DNA of 5,738 bases, taken from positions 1 through 5,738 of the forward strand of contig JAVBUZ010000043.1 of the NCBI GenBank assembly GCA_031554725.1, read 5' to 3'. Shown piece after piece: positions 1-5,485 of the stretch (position 1 is the stretch's first letter; the number at the start of each line of letters is the position of its first letter). A program made the translations under genes and the position numbers. The notes beneath the pieces were generated by a model, which was given only the letters and a program-made list of their open reading frames with translations, did no database searches and had not been told where the DNA came from. Origin of the DNA: JAVBUZ01 sp031554725. GTDB taxonomy: Bacteria; Bacillota; Clostridia; Lachnospirales; Lachnospiraceae.

Positions 1-72
1 AATCAAGCAAATGCAGACGTAACAAGGGTTTAACAAAGCATGTAGTACAAGCTATTTTTTTAGTATTTTTCT

Positions 73-102
73 AAAAGTGTCGTTTCTGAAACGAACACTT
101 TT
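73..102. repeat. imperfect 30-bp palindrome, possible operator
   Basis: The left arm AAAAGTGTCGTTTC (73-86) and the right arm GAAACG-A-ACACTTTT (88-102) are complementary over 14 bp, with a one-base centre (87) and one unpaired A (94). The innermost 13 bp, CGTTTCTGAAACG, form a perfect dyad. No T-run follows the right arm on the plus strand and none follows on the minus strand, so a protein-binding site fits better than an intrinsic terminator. No flanking gene in the window shows what it would control. Confidence 0.5.
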
Positions 103-231
103 GGTACGCCGGAATTTAATGAAAATTAAATAAAACAAAATATAAAATAAATATAAATAAATTAGTATGGGGTGGTGGTGGCTGTCCTATATGCCAGAAT
201 TCGACACTATTTTTGCTTTGGTGATAAGAAT

Positions 232-268
232 GCGGACAATCCCATACTTATTTTATATGCTTGTCCGT
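232..268. other. hairpin with CGGACAA/TTGTCCG arms
   Basis: CGGACAA (233-239) is the exact reverse complement of TTGTCCG (261-267), extended by a G-T pair at 232/268. A short inner CATA/TATG pairing lies inside the 21-nt loop. It sits just left of the stronger 278-314 hairpin and is followed by TTTAATTTA on the plus strand. It may be a second, weaker termination hairpin or part of an untranslated RNA. Confidence 0.35.
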
Positions 269-277
269 TTTAATTTA

Positions 278-314
278 GAACTGCTTGACCACATTTTTTT
301 TGGTCAAGCAGTTC
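278..314 (-). terminator. intrinsic terminator-like hairpin downstream of the XRE gene
   Basis: GAACTGCTTGACCA (278-291) pairs perfectly with TGGTCAAGCAGTTC (301-314) around a nine-base CATTTTTTT loop. It starts 29 bp beyond the stop of the minus-strand regulator gene, a normal place for that gene's terminator. The U-run after the stem is imperfect in both directions: CTTTATTTATTT on plus, TAAATTAAAA on minus. It could therefore also stop rightward transcription entering from the left edge and keep it from running antisense into the regulator. Confidence 0.7.
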
Positions 315-343
315 CTTTATTTATTTCCCAAACTCTACGAATA

Positions 344-685
344 CTATTTTGCCGCCCTTTTATTTTCTTGCTTCTGTACCAAAGAAAGCTCATGCTCCAG
401 AACCGCATTTACACTCAAGCGCCCTCGTTCATCTAATAGGGCATATTTTTGAATCAATGTAACTTCGCTGGGACGAAAAGTGCCTCTGTCCTCTTTTCGG
501 CCTAGCAGATAATCTATACTAACATTAAAATACTCGGCCAGAAAGTCAAGTGCTTCATAGTTCATCTGCCGCTTGCCAGTTTCGTACATAGAGTAAGCTT
601 CGCGGGTAATATTTAAATGCTGTGCTACAACCAATTGATTCACCTGTTTTTCTTCTCGCAACTGGCGTAATCTTAAATCTATCAT
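344..685 (-). CDS. XRE-family helix-turn-helix transcriptional regulator
   Basis: This encodes a 113-residue cytoplasmic DNA-binding protein. Residues about 4-60 form a Cro/C1-type helix-turn-helix (HTH_3). The series LRQLREEKQVNQLVVAQHLN, ITREAYSMYETGKRQM and ALDFLAEYFNVSIDYLLGR is the standard layout of this family, including the closing YLLGR. The last 50 or so residues are a charged helical tail with no recognised ligand domain, as in many small one-domain repressors. A longer reading frame starts at 715, but the ATG at 685 is preferred because AGGAGG (700-695) lies nine bases before it. The gene is divergent from the LRR surface-protein gene. GTAACG elements lie in the spacers of both predicted promoters, which suggests autoregulation and control of the neighbour. 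The family call is firm; the target and the sensed signal are unknown. Confidence 0.9.
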   Translation of the reverse strand: MIDLRLRQLREEKQVNQLVVAQHLNITREAYSMYETGKRQMNYEALDFLAEYFNVSIDYLLGRKEDRGTFRPSEVTLIQKYALLDERGRLSVNAVLEHELSLVQKQENKRAAK

Positions 686-693
686 GTAAGTAT

Positions 694-700
694 ACCTCCT
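694..700 (-). promoter_or_regulatory. ribosome binding site fixing the regulator start
   Basis: AGGAGGT, read on the minus strand, ends nine bases before the ATG at 685. The upstream in-frame ATG at 715 would place this site inside the coding region and has no comparable site of its own, so the shorter 113-residue product is favoured. Confidence 0.85.
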
Positions 701-736
701 TGCTAAGGGTAACATGTTAAGAAGGTGCGTTCAACG

Positions 737-765
737 AATATAACGATACGTTACATAATTCTAAA
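737..765 (-). promoter_or_regulatory. predicted promoter of the XRE regulator
   Basis: On the minus strand, TTTAGA (765-760) and TATATT (742-737) are 17 bases apart, a moderate sigma-A-type match. The spacer contains GTAACG (754-749). A small inverted repeat, TAACG-ATA-CGTTA (741-753), overlaps the -10 element. The leader to the start codon would be about 45 nt. Confidence 0.5.
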
Positions 766-772
766 TATATGC

Positions 773-801
773 TTGACATCGTAACGTTTTGTTGCTAAAA
801 T
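773..801 (+). promoter_or_regulatory. predicted promoter of the LRR surface-protein gene with internal GTAACG element
   Basis: A perfect TTGACA (773-778) and TAAAAT (796-801) are separated by exactly 17 bases, a strong sigma-A-type promoter. GTAACG (781-786) lies between the two hexamers. It is the inverted partner of CGTTAC (749-754) in the divergent promoter, so a repressor bound there would block polymerase. The predicted start, around 808, falls in an inverted repeat (804-822). Confidence 0.75.
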
Positions 802-803
802 AG

Positions 804-822
804 TATTGGCAATAAGCCAATA
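804..822. repeat. palindrome at the predicted transcription start
   Basis: TATTGGC (804-810) and GCCAATA (816-822) are perfect inverted repeats around AATAA. The element begins three bases after the -10 box of the LRR gene promoter. It could be a second operator or, if transcribed, a small 5' stem-loop that stabilises the mRNA. The sequence differs from the GTAACG elements, so a different binding protein would be expected. Confidence 0.45.
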
Positions 823-847
823 ATGAAACAGTGGAAGGGGATACCTC

Positions 848-3277
848 ATGAAGAACCAATGGACAAAAAGAATGCTTGCAGTATTTTTGCTGCTAACCCT
901 GCTTTTGGGAGTTGCACCAATGAGAGCTGCTGCGGCAACCAGTGGAGATTTAGCGTATCAATTGATTAACGGCGGGTCAGAAGTGGAAATTCTACCGTCC
1001 TCCATGGCGTATGGAGCAATTGTTGTGCCGGCAACCATCGAAGGAAAGCCAGTAACGAAAATAGGTGATTCTGCATTTTCCCAAAACACATATATTACAT
1101 CAATCCAATTACCAGACAGCATTACGAGCATAGGGCAATATGCCTTTAGGGGATGCCTTAATCTGAAAACAATTAACTTACCCAATACCATTACAGTAAT
1201 TAGCCCAAATGCTTTTTGGTCATGCTATGAACTAAAGTCTATCGCTTGGCCTACAGGTTGCAATAAGATTCCAAAGGGTTGTTTCTCGGGTTCCGGCTTA
1301 GAAACCATACAGATTCCGGCAAGTGTCCAGTTCATAGAAGGGAATCCTTTCGGTGGCTCTTTGAAGGAAATACGGCTAGATAGTGCAAACCAATATTTTA
1401 TAGTAGAAAATAGCACGCTGTTTAATAAGGATAAGACACGCCTTATCTCTCATTGTGGCCACCCTTTTTACGAAAATTCAGAAATTTATACAAAATTCAT
1501 GCAATATGCAATGGACAGGATGAAAGATACTTTGCCACAAGATGAAGTGGAACGCGAACTATTCTATATGCAAATCCTTTATGATTTTTGTGCCACGAAT
1601 GCTTCTGTTCAGTATAGCATTCCAGCAACTGTTCAAGACATCGGGGAAAATGCATTTAGCGGGCAGCTCGTTTCCACAGCAATTCCAAATGGACTTAAAA
1701 AATTTGGTGAACACGCTTTTGGTAATTGCTTTTTAGGGGATGCTATCATTCCCGCTGGTTTGATTGATTTTGGAGATGCTTTGGAAGGAGCGATTGTGAA
1801 GTCATTCACTGTTGACCCAGCTAATCCAATCGTAGCTTCTCAAGCTGGAATGCTGATGGATAAATCAAAATCATATCTTCTCCATTATCCAGCGTACTTA
1901 CCACAAAAGAATGTGATTCTTCCCAATACGTTATTGGGTGTAAACGAAGATACGTTTATTGGGTTATATGCTGAAACATTGACAATTCCGCAGCAAGTGA
2001 ATGATATTAGCTCTGATGACTGGAAAGGTCTTAAGAGCATGAGGGTAAAGGACTATCTCGTGGATTCTGCGAACCCTTATTATACGACTGTAGATGGCGT
2101 ACTATTTAGCAAAGACTTAAAGACTTTAGCTCTGTACCCTTCTAAGCGTCTTTATAACAGTACAGCAAGAAACTATGTCATTCCTAATGGCACTGTCGCA
2201 ATTGGTGCACATTCTTTAAGCTGCAATTACCCATTTAATGACCTTGTAATCCCTAATACCGTAAAGCGAATAGAAGAGGATGGTATTTATGTTACAAAGT
2301 CCCTTACAATTCCAACAAGCGTTGAATATCTTGGTCGCAATGCCATTGATATATGGAAGCCGAGTAGCATTACCATTCCACGTGAAGTCTTGACTTTGGA
2401 GGAAAATGCGCTTCCTGGTGGTTGGTTTAGTACCTATCTGAATGGGAATGGTATGTGGGTAACGGAACAAGGCCCGCGGATTCTTGTGTATTGCTATAAG
2501 GATTCGGCTGCGCATCAGTATGCGCAAGAAAATGAACACCCCTTTATCTTGATTGATCAGTCAGTAACCAAAATAGATACCGTAACAGGAATTAGTGTGG
2601 AGTATAACGAAGGTACTTATCCCAGTAATAACGTTTCCCTGCGTGTGCAAGAGAGTAACGACGGGGCTATTTCACAATGGATTGCCAACAAGTTAAAACC
2701 AACAAATAAGATGCTTTATAACATTGATGTGCTGGTAAATGGGGTAGCACAACAGCCGAGTAGCACAAGCGTAAATGGAAAAGTGGTTGTGCGAATTCCT
2801 GTGCCAAATGGCTTTGACCAGAGTAATGCTGCTGTTTATCGTGTGATTACAGAAAACCCATTGCGACTTGAAAACATGAAAGCCACCGTTATAGATGGCT
2901 GCCTAGTTTTTGCCGTTGACCACTTTAGTTACTATGCTATTGTAGAAAATCGTTCGCAGGGTCAACAAGACGATCCTATTTTGCCACCAGTCCCGCTAGT
3001 CTTAAGCAAAGCAGAAACAACTTTAAACCCTCGCCACAGTGAGAAGATATTTGCTACTGGAAATAGCAGTGTTGTTTCTTGGCGTAGCAGCAATGAAAAA
3101 GTTGCAACGGTATCTTCCGATGGTACAATTCTTGCAAAATCCAGAGGCACTACAACAATTACTGCTTCCACTGAATCCGGCCAAAGCGCTACCATGAAAG
3201 TGACTGTGAAATATAGCTTCTGGCAGTGGCTGTTGGTAATATTCCTCTTTGGTTGGATATGGGTACCGCTGAAATAA
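848..3277 (+). CDS. BspA-type leucine-rich-repeat surface protein with Big_2 domain and C-terminal membrane tail
   Basis: This 809-residue protein is predicted to be exported and held at the cell surface. A signal peptide covers residues 1 to about 30 (basic start, VFLLLTLLLG core, AAAA cleavage region). BspA-type LRR_5 repeats, with the recurring pattern IP-x-x-V-x-x-IG-x-x-AF, occupy roughly 55-180, 256-310 and 370-545, and end in the usual cap YKDSAAHQYAQENEHPFIL. A helical insert (about 214-252) interrupts the repeats. Residues about 577-700 form a beta-rich module ending DHFSYYAIVE. A proline-rich linker and a Big_2 Ig-like domain (about 718-786; SSNEKVATVSSDGTILAKS) follow. The last 20 residues (FWQWLLVIFLFGWIW) are a membrane-spanning tail; no LPXTG motif is present. 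The ATG at 848 has GGAAGGGG seven bases upstream. Such proteins are usually linked to adhesion or host and matrix binding; the ligand here is unknown. It is probably regulated by the divergent XRE protein and is transcribed alone, ending at a terminator. Confidence 0.9.
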   Translation: MKNQWTKRMLAVFLLLTLLLGVAPMRAAAATSGDLAYQLINGGSEVEILPSSMAYGAIVVPATIEGKPVTKIGDSAFSQNTYITSIQLPDSITSIGQYAFRGCLNLKTINLPNTITVISPNAFWSCYELKSIAWPTGCNKIPKGCFSGSGLETIQIPASVQFIEGNPFGGSLKEIRLDSANQYFIVENSTLFNKDKTRLISHCGHPFYENSEIYTKFMQYAMDRMKDTLPQDEVERELFYMQILYDFCATNASVQYSIPATVQDIGENAFSGQLVSTAIPNGLKKFGEHAFGNCFLGDAIIPAGLIDFGDALEGAIVKSFTVDPANPIVASQAGMLMDKSKSYLLHYPAYLPQKNVILPNTLLGVNEDTFIGLYAETLTIPQQVNDISSDDWKGLKSMRVKDYLVDSANPYYTTVDGVLFSKDLKTLALYPSKRLYNSTARNYVIPNGTVAIGAHSLSCNYPFNDLVIPNTVKRIEEDGIYVTKSLTIPTSVEYLGRNAIDIWKPSSITIPREVLTLEENALPGGWFSTYLNGNGMWVTEQGPRILVYCYKDSAAHQYAQENEHPFILIDQSVTKIDTVTGISVEYNEGTYPSNNVSLRVQESNDGAISQWIANKLKPTNKMLYNIDVLVNGVAQQPSSTSVNGKVVVRIPVPNGFDQSNAAVYRVITENPLRLENMKATVIDGCLVFAVDHFSYYAIVENRSQGQQDDPILPPVPLVLSKAETTLNPRHSEKIFATGNSSVVSWRSSNEKVATVSSDGTILAKSRGTTTITASTESGQSATMKVTVKYSFWQWLLVIFLFGWIWVPLK

Positions 3278-3323
3278 GTAATGGTTATTTATAAAATATC
3301 GCTTGGATTCTAAATTAAAAACA

Positions 3324-3371
3324 AAAAGCTGCTCCTTTACAAGTTTTACCTTTGTAAGTGAGCAGTTTTTT
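3324..3371 (+). terminator. intrinsic terminator of the LRR surface-protein gene
   Basis: AGCTGCTC (3327-3334) pairs with GAGCAG plus the first Ts (3360-3367), and an inner TTACAA/TTGTAA stem (3337-3342 with 3352-3357) extends the hairpin. A run of six Ts (3366-3371) follows, with an A-run on the opposite side, so it may work in both directions. It begins about 47 bp after the stop codon. Confidence 0.85.
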
Positions 3372-3430
3372 ACTTATAGCAAACACGCAATATTACTAAA
3401 TTTGAATATATAAAACTTTTTTCTATTGTT

Positions 3431-3444
3431 GATTGTTAACAATC
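3431..3444. repeat. perfect 14-bp palindrome upstream of the ricin-domain gene
   Basis: GATTGTTAACAATC is its own reverse complement. It lies 13 bp upstream of a TTGACT hexamer in the promoter region of the next gene, a position suited to a dimeric activator or repressor. No regulator gene is adjacent to it. Confidence 0.5.
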
Positions 3445-3457
3445 TTACAGCTTTATC

Positions 3458-3498
3458 TTGACTTTAGCGGATAGGTTGTATTACTATATGTGTATAAT
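3458..3498 (+). promoter_or_regulatory. probable promoter region of the ricin-domain gene
   Basis: A perfect -10-like TATAAT (3493-3498) is preceded by TATGTG, close to an extended -10, but has no good -35 at 16-18 bases. A TTGACT (3458-3463) lies 29 bases away. Alternatively TTGACT pairs with TACTAT (3482-3487) at 18 bases. If TATAAT is used, the leader is only about 25 nt. The exact promoter is uncertain, and the weak -35 would fit activator dependence. Confidence 0.45.
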
Positions 3499-3513
3499 AT
3501 AAACATTTTATTT

Positions 3514-3520
3514 AAGGAGG
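3514..3520 (+). promoter_or_regulatory. ribosome binding site fixing the ricin-domain start
   Basis: AAGGAGG lies eight bases before the ATG at 3529. A GTG at 3490 opens the same frame earlier, but it would place this site within the coding region and put non-signal residues before a typical signal peptide. The ATG at 3529 is therefore chosen. Confidence 0.9.
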
Positions 3521-3528
3521 AAAGTCCT

Positions 3529-4698
3529 ATGCGGAAGAAAATGACAAAAAAGGTGTTTCGGTCAATTCTCTCTATTGTATTAGCTACTAGCCTAATTTTC
3601 CCTCTTGCTTTCTCCTCTGCAGCAGCTTCTCAGATGGAAGATGCATCACGTTTATTATCTATTTTGTCAAAAAATATGCACCCAAACATTACTCAGGGAC
3701 ATTATAGAATTATGCACAAAGATTCTGGCCGTTATATTGACGCTGAATATGATTCAGCGGGTGCAGTTCCCAAGATTAGAAGCAAGAAAATTGGCAATCA
3801 GTTTCAAATATTCTTTCTCAAAAATATGGGAAATGGTCTCTGGCAAATTAGAGTTCATGGCTCAAATAATAAAATAATTGAGGTTAGAGACTCTAGTAGT
3901 GCAGACGGTGCAGAAGTTGCCTCATGGTGGGATAATGGTCAAACTTGCGGATTGTGGAAAATAGGATATAATTTAAATGGAACGGTTACTTTTATAAATG
4001 CAAAGTCAGGGAAATGTTTAAATGTATATAATAATAACAAAAGCGATGGAACAAAACTACAACAATGGTATAAAGACAATTCAGGTGCAGAACAGTTTAT
4101 AGCAACAAAAATGAATCATACTACCGATGTTTACGCCGCAACGTGGAAACGTGATTTCCTTAATGATGGAATTGCGTTTAATACTAGAAAAAATGCAAAC
4201 AAAGCAATGCAACGTCAATATGCAAGCCCTTGGAGTGTGTGGAGAGGGGACTATTTTTATATTCCCAAGGCAGGACAAATACAGCTTGCTACTTATACTT
4301 GGTATAGTTCAGAACAGGCACACAATTTGTTTAAGAATGAAAATAAACCAGAAACATGGAAGAGCAAACTTTGGGGAGCGGTTATAACTGAAACAGCATC
4401 GAATGTAGTGAGTTATGTTGCAACTGATTTGCTTGAAACATCTGGGCTACCTTTTGGATATGCACTTGCAATTGTGGAACCACTTGCTTCAATCCCTTTT
4501 GAGCGCGAAAAAAAGGAACTTTGGAATTCATTCCAATATGGCAAAGGAATAATACAGAAAACAGAGTATTGGTTCTTGTATGATCCTAGTATATTCTTTT
4601 TTCCAGTAACTACCTACCAATCATGGAATGGAAGCGTTCTCACCGTTCCATCTGAAGTATCGAAGTGCAAAGGAACATGGGAGTATATGTTTAAATAA
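3529..4698 (+). CDS. secreted ricin-type beta-trefoil lectin-domain protein with unrecognised C-terminal domain
   Basis: This encodes 389 residues, predicted to be secreted. Residues 1 to about 33 are a signal peptide (RKK start, SILSIVLATSLIFPLAF core, AAAS cleavage region). Residues about 55-195 form a RICIN / RicinB_lectin_2 beta-trefoil: three related repeats begin at HYRIMHKDSGRYID, WQIRVHGSNNKIIEV and VTFINAKSGKCLNVY, and the last carries the QQW motif (178-180) typical of carbohydrate-binding trefoils. The remaining 195 residues match nothing I recognise. They are rich in Trp and Tyr (ATWKRDF, SPWSVWRGDYFYIP, ATYTWYSS) and contain one long hydrophobic stretch at about 284-322 (TETASNVVSYVATDLLETSG, then GYALAIVEPLASIP). 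No catalytic motif is evident. The trefoil probably targets a glycan, and the C-terminal half would be the effector or structural part. A small membrane-protein gene follows 81 bp downstream. The lectin-domain call is good; the overall function is unknown. Confidence 0.85.
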   Translation: MRKKMTKKVFRSILSIVLATSLIFPLAFSSAAASQMEDASRLLSILSKNMHPNITQGHYRIMHKDSGRYIDAEYDSAGAVPKIRSKKIGNQFQIFFLKNMGNGLWQIRVHGSNNKIIEVRDSSSADGAEVASWWDNGQTCGLWKIGYNLNGTVTFINAKSGKCLNVYNNNKSDGTKLQQWYKDNSGAEQFIATKMNHTTDVYAATWKRDFLNDGIAFNTRKNANKAMQRQYASPWSVWRGDYFYIPKAGQIQLATYTWYSSEQAHNLFKNENKPETWKSKLWGAVITETASNVVSYVATDLLETSGLPFGYALAIVEPLASIPFEREKKELWNSFQYGKGIIQKTEYWFLYDPSIFFFPVTTYQSWNGSVLTVPSEVSKCKGTWEYMFK

Positions 4699-4720
4699 GG
4701 TAGTAGAATAAGAATTATTT

Positions 4721-4750
4721 GCAGGGCAATTCTACATAGAATTACCCTGC
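4721..4750 (+). terminator. strong hairpin between the ricin-domain gene and the small membrane-protein gene
   Basis: GCAGGG (4721-4726) pairs with CCCTGC (4745-4750), and AATTCT (4728-4733) pairs with AGAATT (4738-4743) around a four-base loop, with one C/A mismatch. It starts 22 bp after the stop codon. The following TTAAGTAAATT is a poor U-tract, so it may be a leaky terminator or an mRNA-stabilising stem that lowers expression of the next gene. Confidence 0.6.
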
Positions 4751-4765
4751 TTAAGTAAATTCAAC

Positions 4766-4772
4766 AAAGGAG
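4766..4772 (+). promoter_or_regulatory. ribosome binding site of the frameshifted small gene
   Basis: AAAGGAG lies seven bases before the ATG at 4780. It shows that translation is meant to begin at 4780, in the frame that closes at 4873, rather than at a TTG near 4892 that has no such site. It is the main evidence for a frameshifted gene. Confidence 0.8.
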
Positions 4773-4779
4773 CGGTCTT

Positions 4780-5194
4780 ATGAAATCAAAAAACATTATA
4801 AAGATATCTATTTTTATTACGTTGCTTATTATGCGGGATTGCTTTCCTTTTATATCAATGCAGAAGATTTTCTAAAAATGAAATTATAAGATTGATAAAT
4901 AATGCAAACAAATATAAGGCAATAATTGAAGCTTATTATTTTGAAGATGGTAACCCAATTGTAAAAAGAGTAGACAACTTAGATAATTATATTGACATAT
5001 CTGAATTAAGAGAATGTGAATATCGTTATGTAGGTATAGATCAGGCGATAACTAGCCAAAAAAAATCTTGGGCAGTAGAATTTACAAAAAACGGAGAAAA
5101 TATATGTTTGTGGATTGACCCTAAAACAGGATTTATCTACATTTTGGAATCAGCTAACGCGTCAATACTTTTTACATACTGGGTTAAATACTAA
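4780..5194 (+). pseudogene. small membrane-anchored protein gene interrupted by a single-base frameshift
   Basis: From the ATG at 4780 the first frame reads MKSKNIIKISIFITLLIM and then runs off to a stop at 4871-4873. The next frame, open from 4802 to the TAA at 5192-5194, continues the membrane helix as GIAFLLYQCRRFSKNE and gives a soluble domain of about 110 residues. Removing one base in the CGGG run (4834-4837) joins them into a coherent 137-residue protein: a basic N-terminus, one membrane helix (about 7-24), then a polar domain with KAIIEAYYFEDGNPIVKRVD and AVEFTKNGENICLWIDPKTG. The downstream frame has no ATG, and its only early start, TTG at 4892, lacks a ribosome site. Homology is not recognised. 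The gene may depend on read-through from the ricin-domain gene, since no promoter is evident in the gap. It could be a true pseudogene, a sequencing error, or a phase-variable or recoded gene. Confidence 0.7.
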
Positions 5195-5231
5195 AAACAA
5201 CTATAATAAGTATAATAAGAAAATTCCTTCC

Positions 5232-5260
5232 TTGACAAGTGACGCAAAATGATGTAAAGT
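5232..5260 (+). promoter_or_regulatory. consensus-like promoter reading toward the tRNA-like sequences
   Basis: TTGACA (5232-5237) and TAAAGT (5255-5260) are exactly 17 bases apart, a sigma-A-type arrangement like those of stable RNA genes. The predicted start is near 5267. The first downstream features are the two tRNA-like sequences, with no open reading frame between, so the product is likely a non-coding transcript. Confidence 0.6.
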
Positions 5261-5266
5261 ATTGGT

Positions 5267-5389
5267 ACAAGCTCGTTTCAGGAAGTCAAGTTACACTTGT
5301 TCCGAAAAATCTTGTAGGCTTAAATGTCCAAGAAAAATGCAACTACGCTTGAATCACATGGTTTGAAAACAAAATCGTAATAATTTAGT
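5267..5389 (+). other. untranslated leader ahead of the tRNA-like pair
   Basis: No gene is recognisable between the predicted start and the Tyr-like element. A stem-loop at 5281-5303 pairs GGAA with TTCC and CAAGT with ACTTG around a three-base loop, with a two-base bulge. The segment may be a leader trimmed by RNase P, or part of a longer non-coding RNA. I see no T-box, riboswitch or ribosomal RNA signature. Confidence 0.35.
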
Positions 5390-5475
5390 GGGTAAAGGCT
5401 TTGACTGTCAAGGCTTTTCGGCTGTAAATCTGGCCGCGAGAGCGTACGATGGTTCGAATCCATCCCTACCCACCA
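5390..5475 (+). tRNA. tRNA-Tyr(GTA)-like sequence with degraded 5' half (possible pseudo-tRNA)
   Basis: The length is 86 nt with an encoded CCA, correct for a class II tRNA-Tyr. The 3' side is canonical: anticodon loop CTGTAAA (5422-5428) with anticodon GTA, a variable arm holding GCGAGAGC, T-stem GATGG/CCATC with TTCGAAT loop (5448-5464), acceptor strand CCTACCC, discriminator A and CCA. The 5' side is not. The acceptor strand GGGTAAA pairs in only five of seven positions (GGGTAGG would pair fully). Position 8 is G instead of the near-invariant T. The D-arm (CTTT-GACTGTC-AAGG) lacks the conserved GG. The anticodon stem TTCGG/TCTGG has one mismatch and three wobbles. Curiously GTGGGTA (5388-5394) pairs fully with TACCCAC (5467-5473), a shifted stem. 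The relationship to tRNA-Tyr is clear; whether it is a working tRNA is doubtful. Confidence 0.6.
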
Positions 5476-5485
5476 AATTGAAAAC

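Larger units (their letters stand above)
1..343. other. intergenic region without a supported gene
   Basis: No coding sequence is supported here. The one longer plus-strand reading frame (ATG at 167) lacks a Shine-Dalgarno sequence and runs antisense into the XRE gene. The stretch is AT-rich and contains an inverted repeat at 73-102, a hairpin at 232-268 and a strong hairpin at 278-314, each listed separately. A G-rich run (GGGGTGGTGGTGG, 169-181) stands out against the AT-rich background, but I cannot assign it a role. Whatever gene lies to the left ends before this window. Confidence 0.6.

Noticed and set aside
167..436. Plus-strand 89-residue reading frame beginning MGWWWLSY
   Set aside because: It has no ribosome binding site, is hydrophobic and low in complexity, spans the terminator hairpin and overlaps the well-supported XRE gene in antisense.
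686..715. Ten-residue N-terminal extension of the XRE regulator
   Set aside because: The AGGAGG site lies between the two ATGs and supports the start at 685; the HTH family starts normally there.
2216..2539. Minus-strand 107-residue reading frame within the LRR gene
   Set aside because: Antisense shadow of the LRR coding sequence with no start signals or recognisable domain; the same holds for the other minus-strand frames at 958-1416 and 2962-3195.
3490..3528. Upstream GTG start for the ricin-domain protein
   Set aside because: It would read through the predicted -10 box and the AAGGAGG site and place extra residues before a typical signal peptide.
4892..5194. A separate gene starting at TTG 4892
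   Set aside because: There is no ribosome site, a rare start codon, and the frame is open upstream to 4802, continuing a membrane helix; the frameshifted gene from 4780 explains it better.
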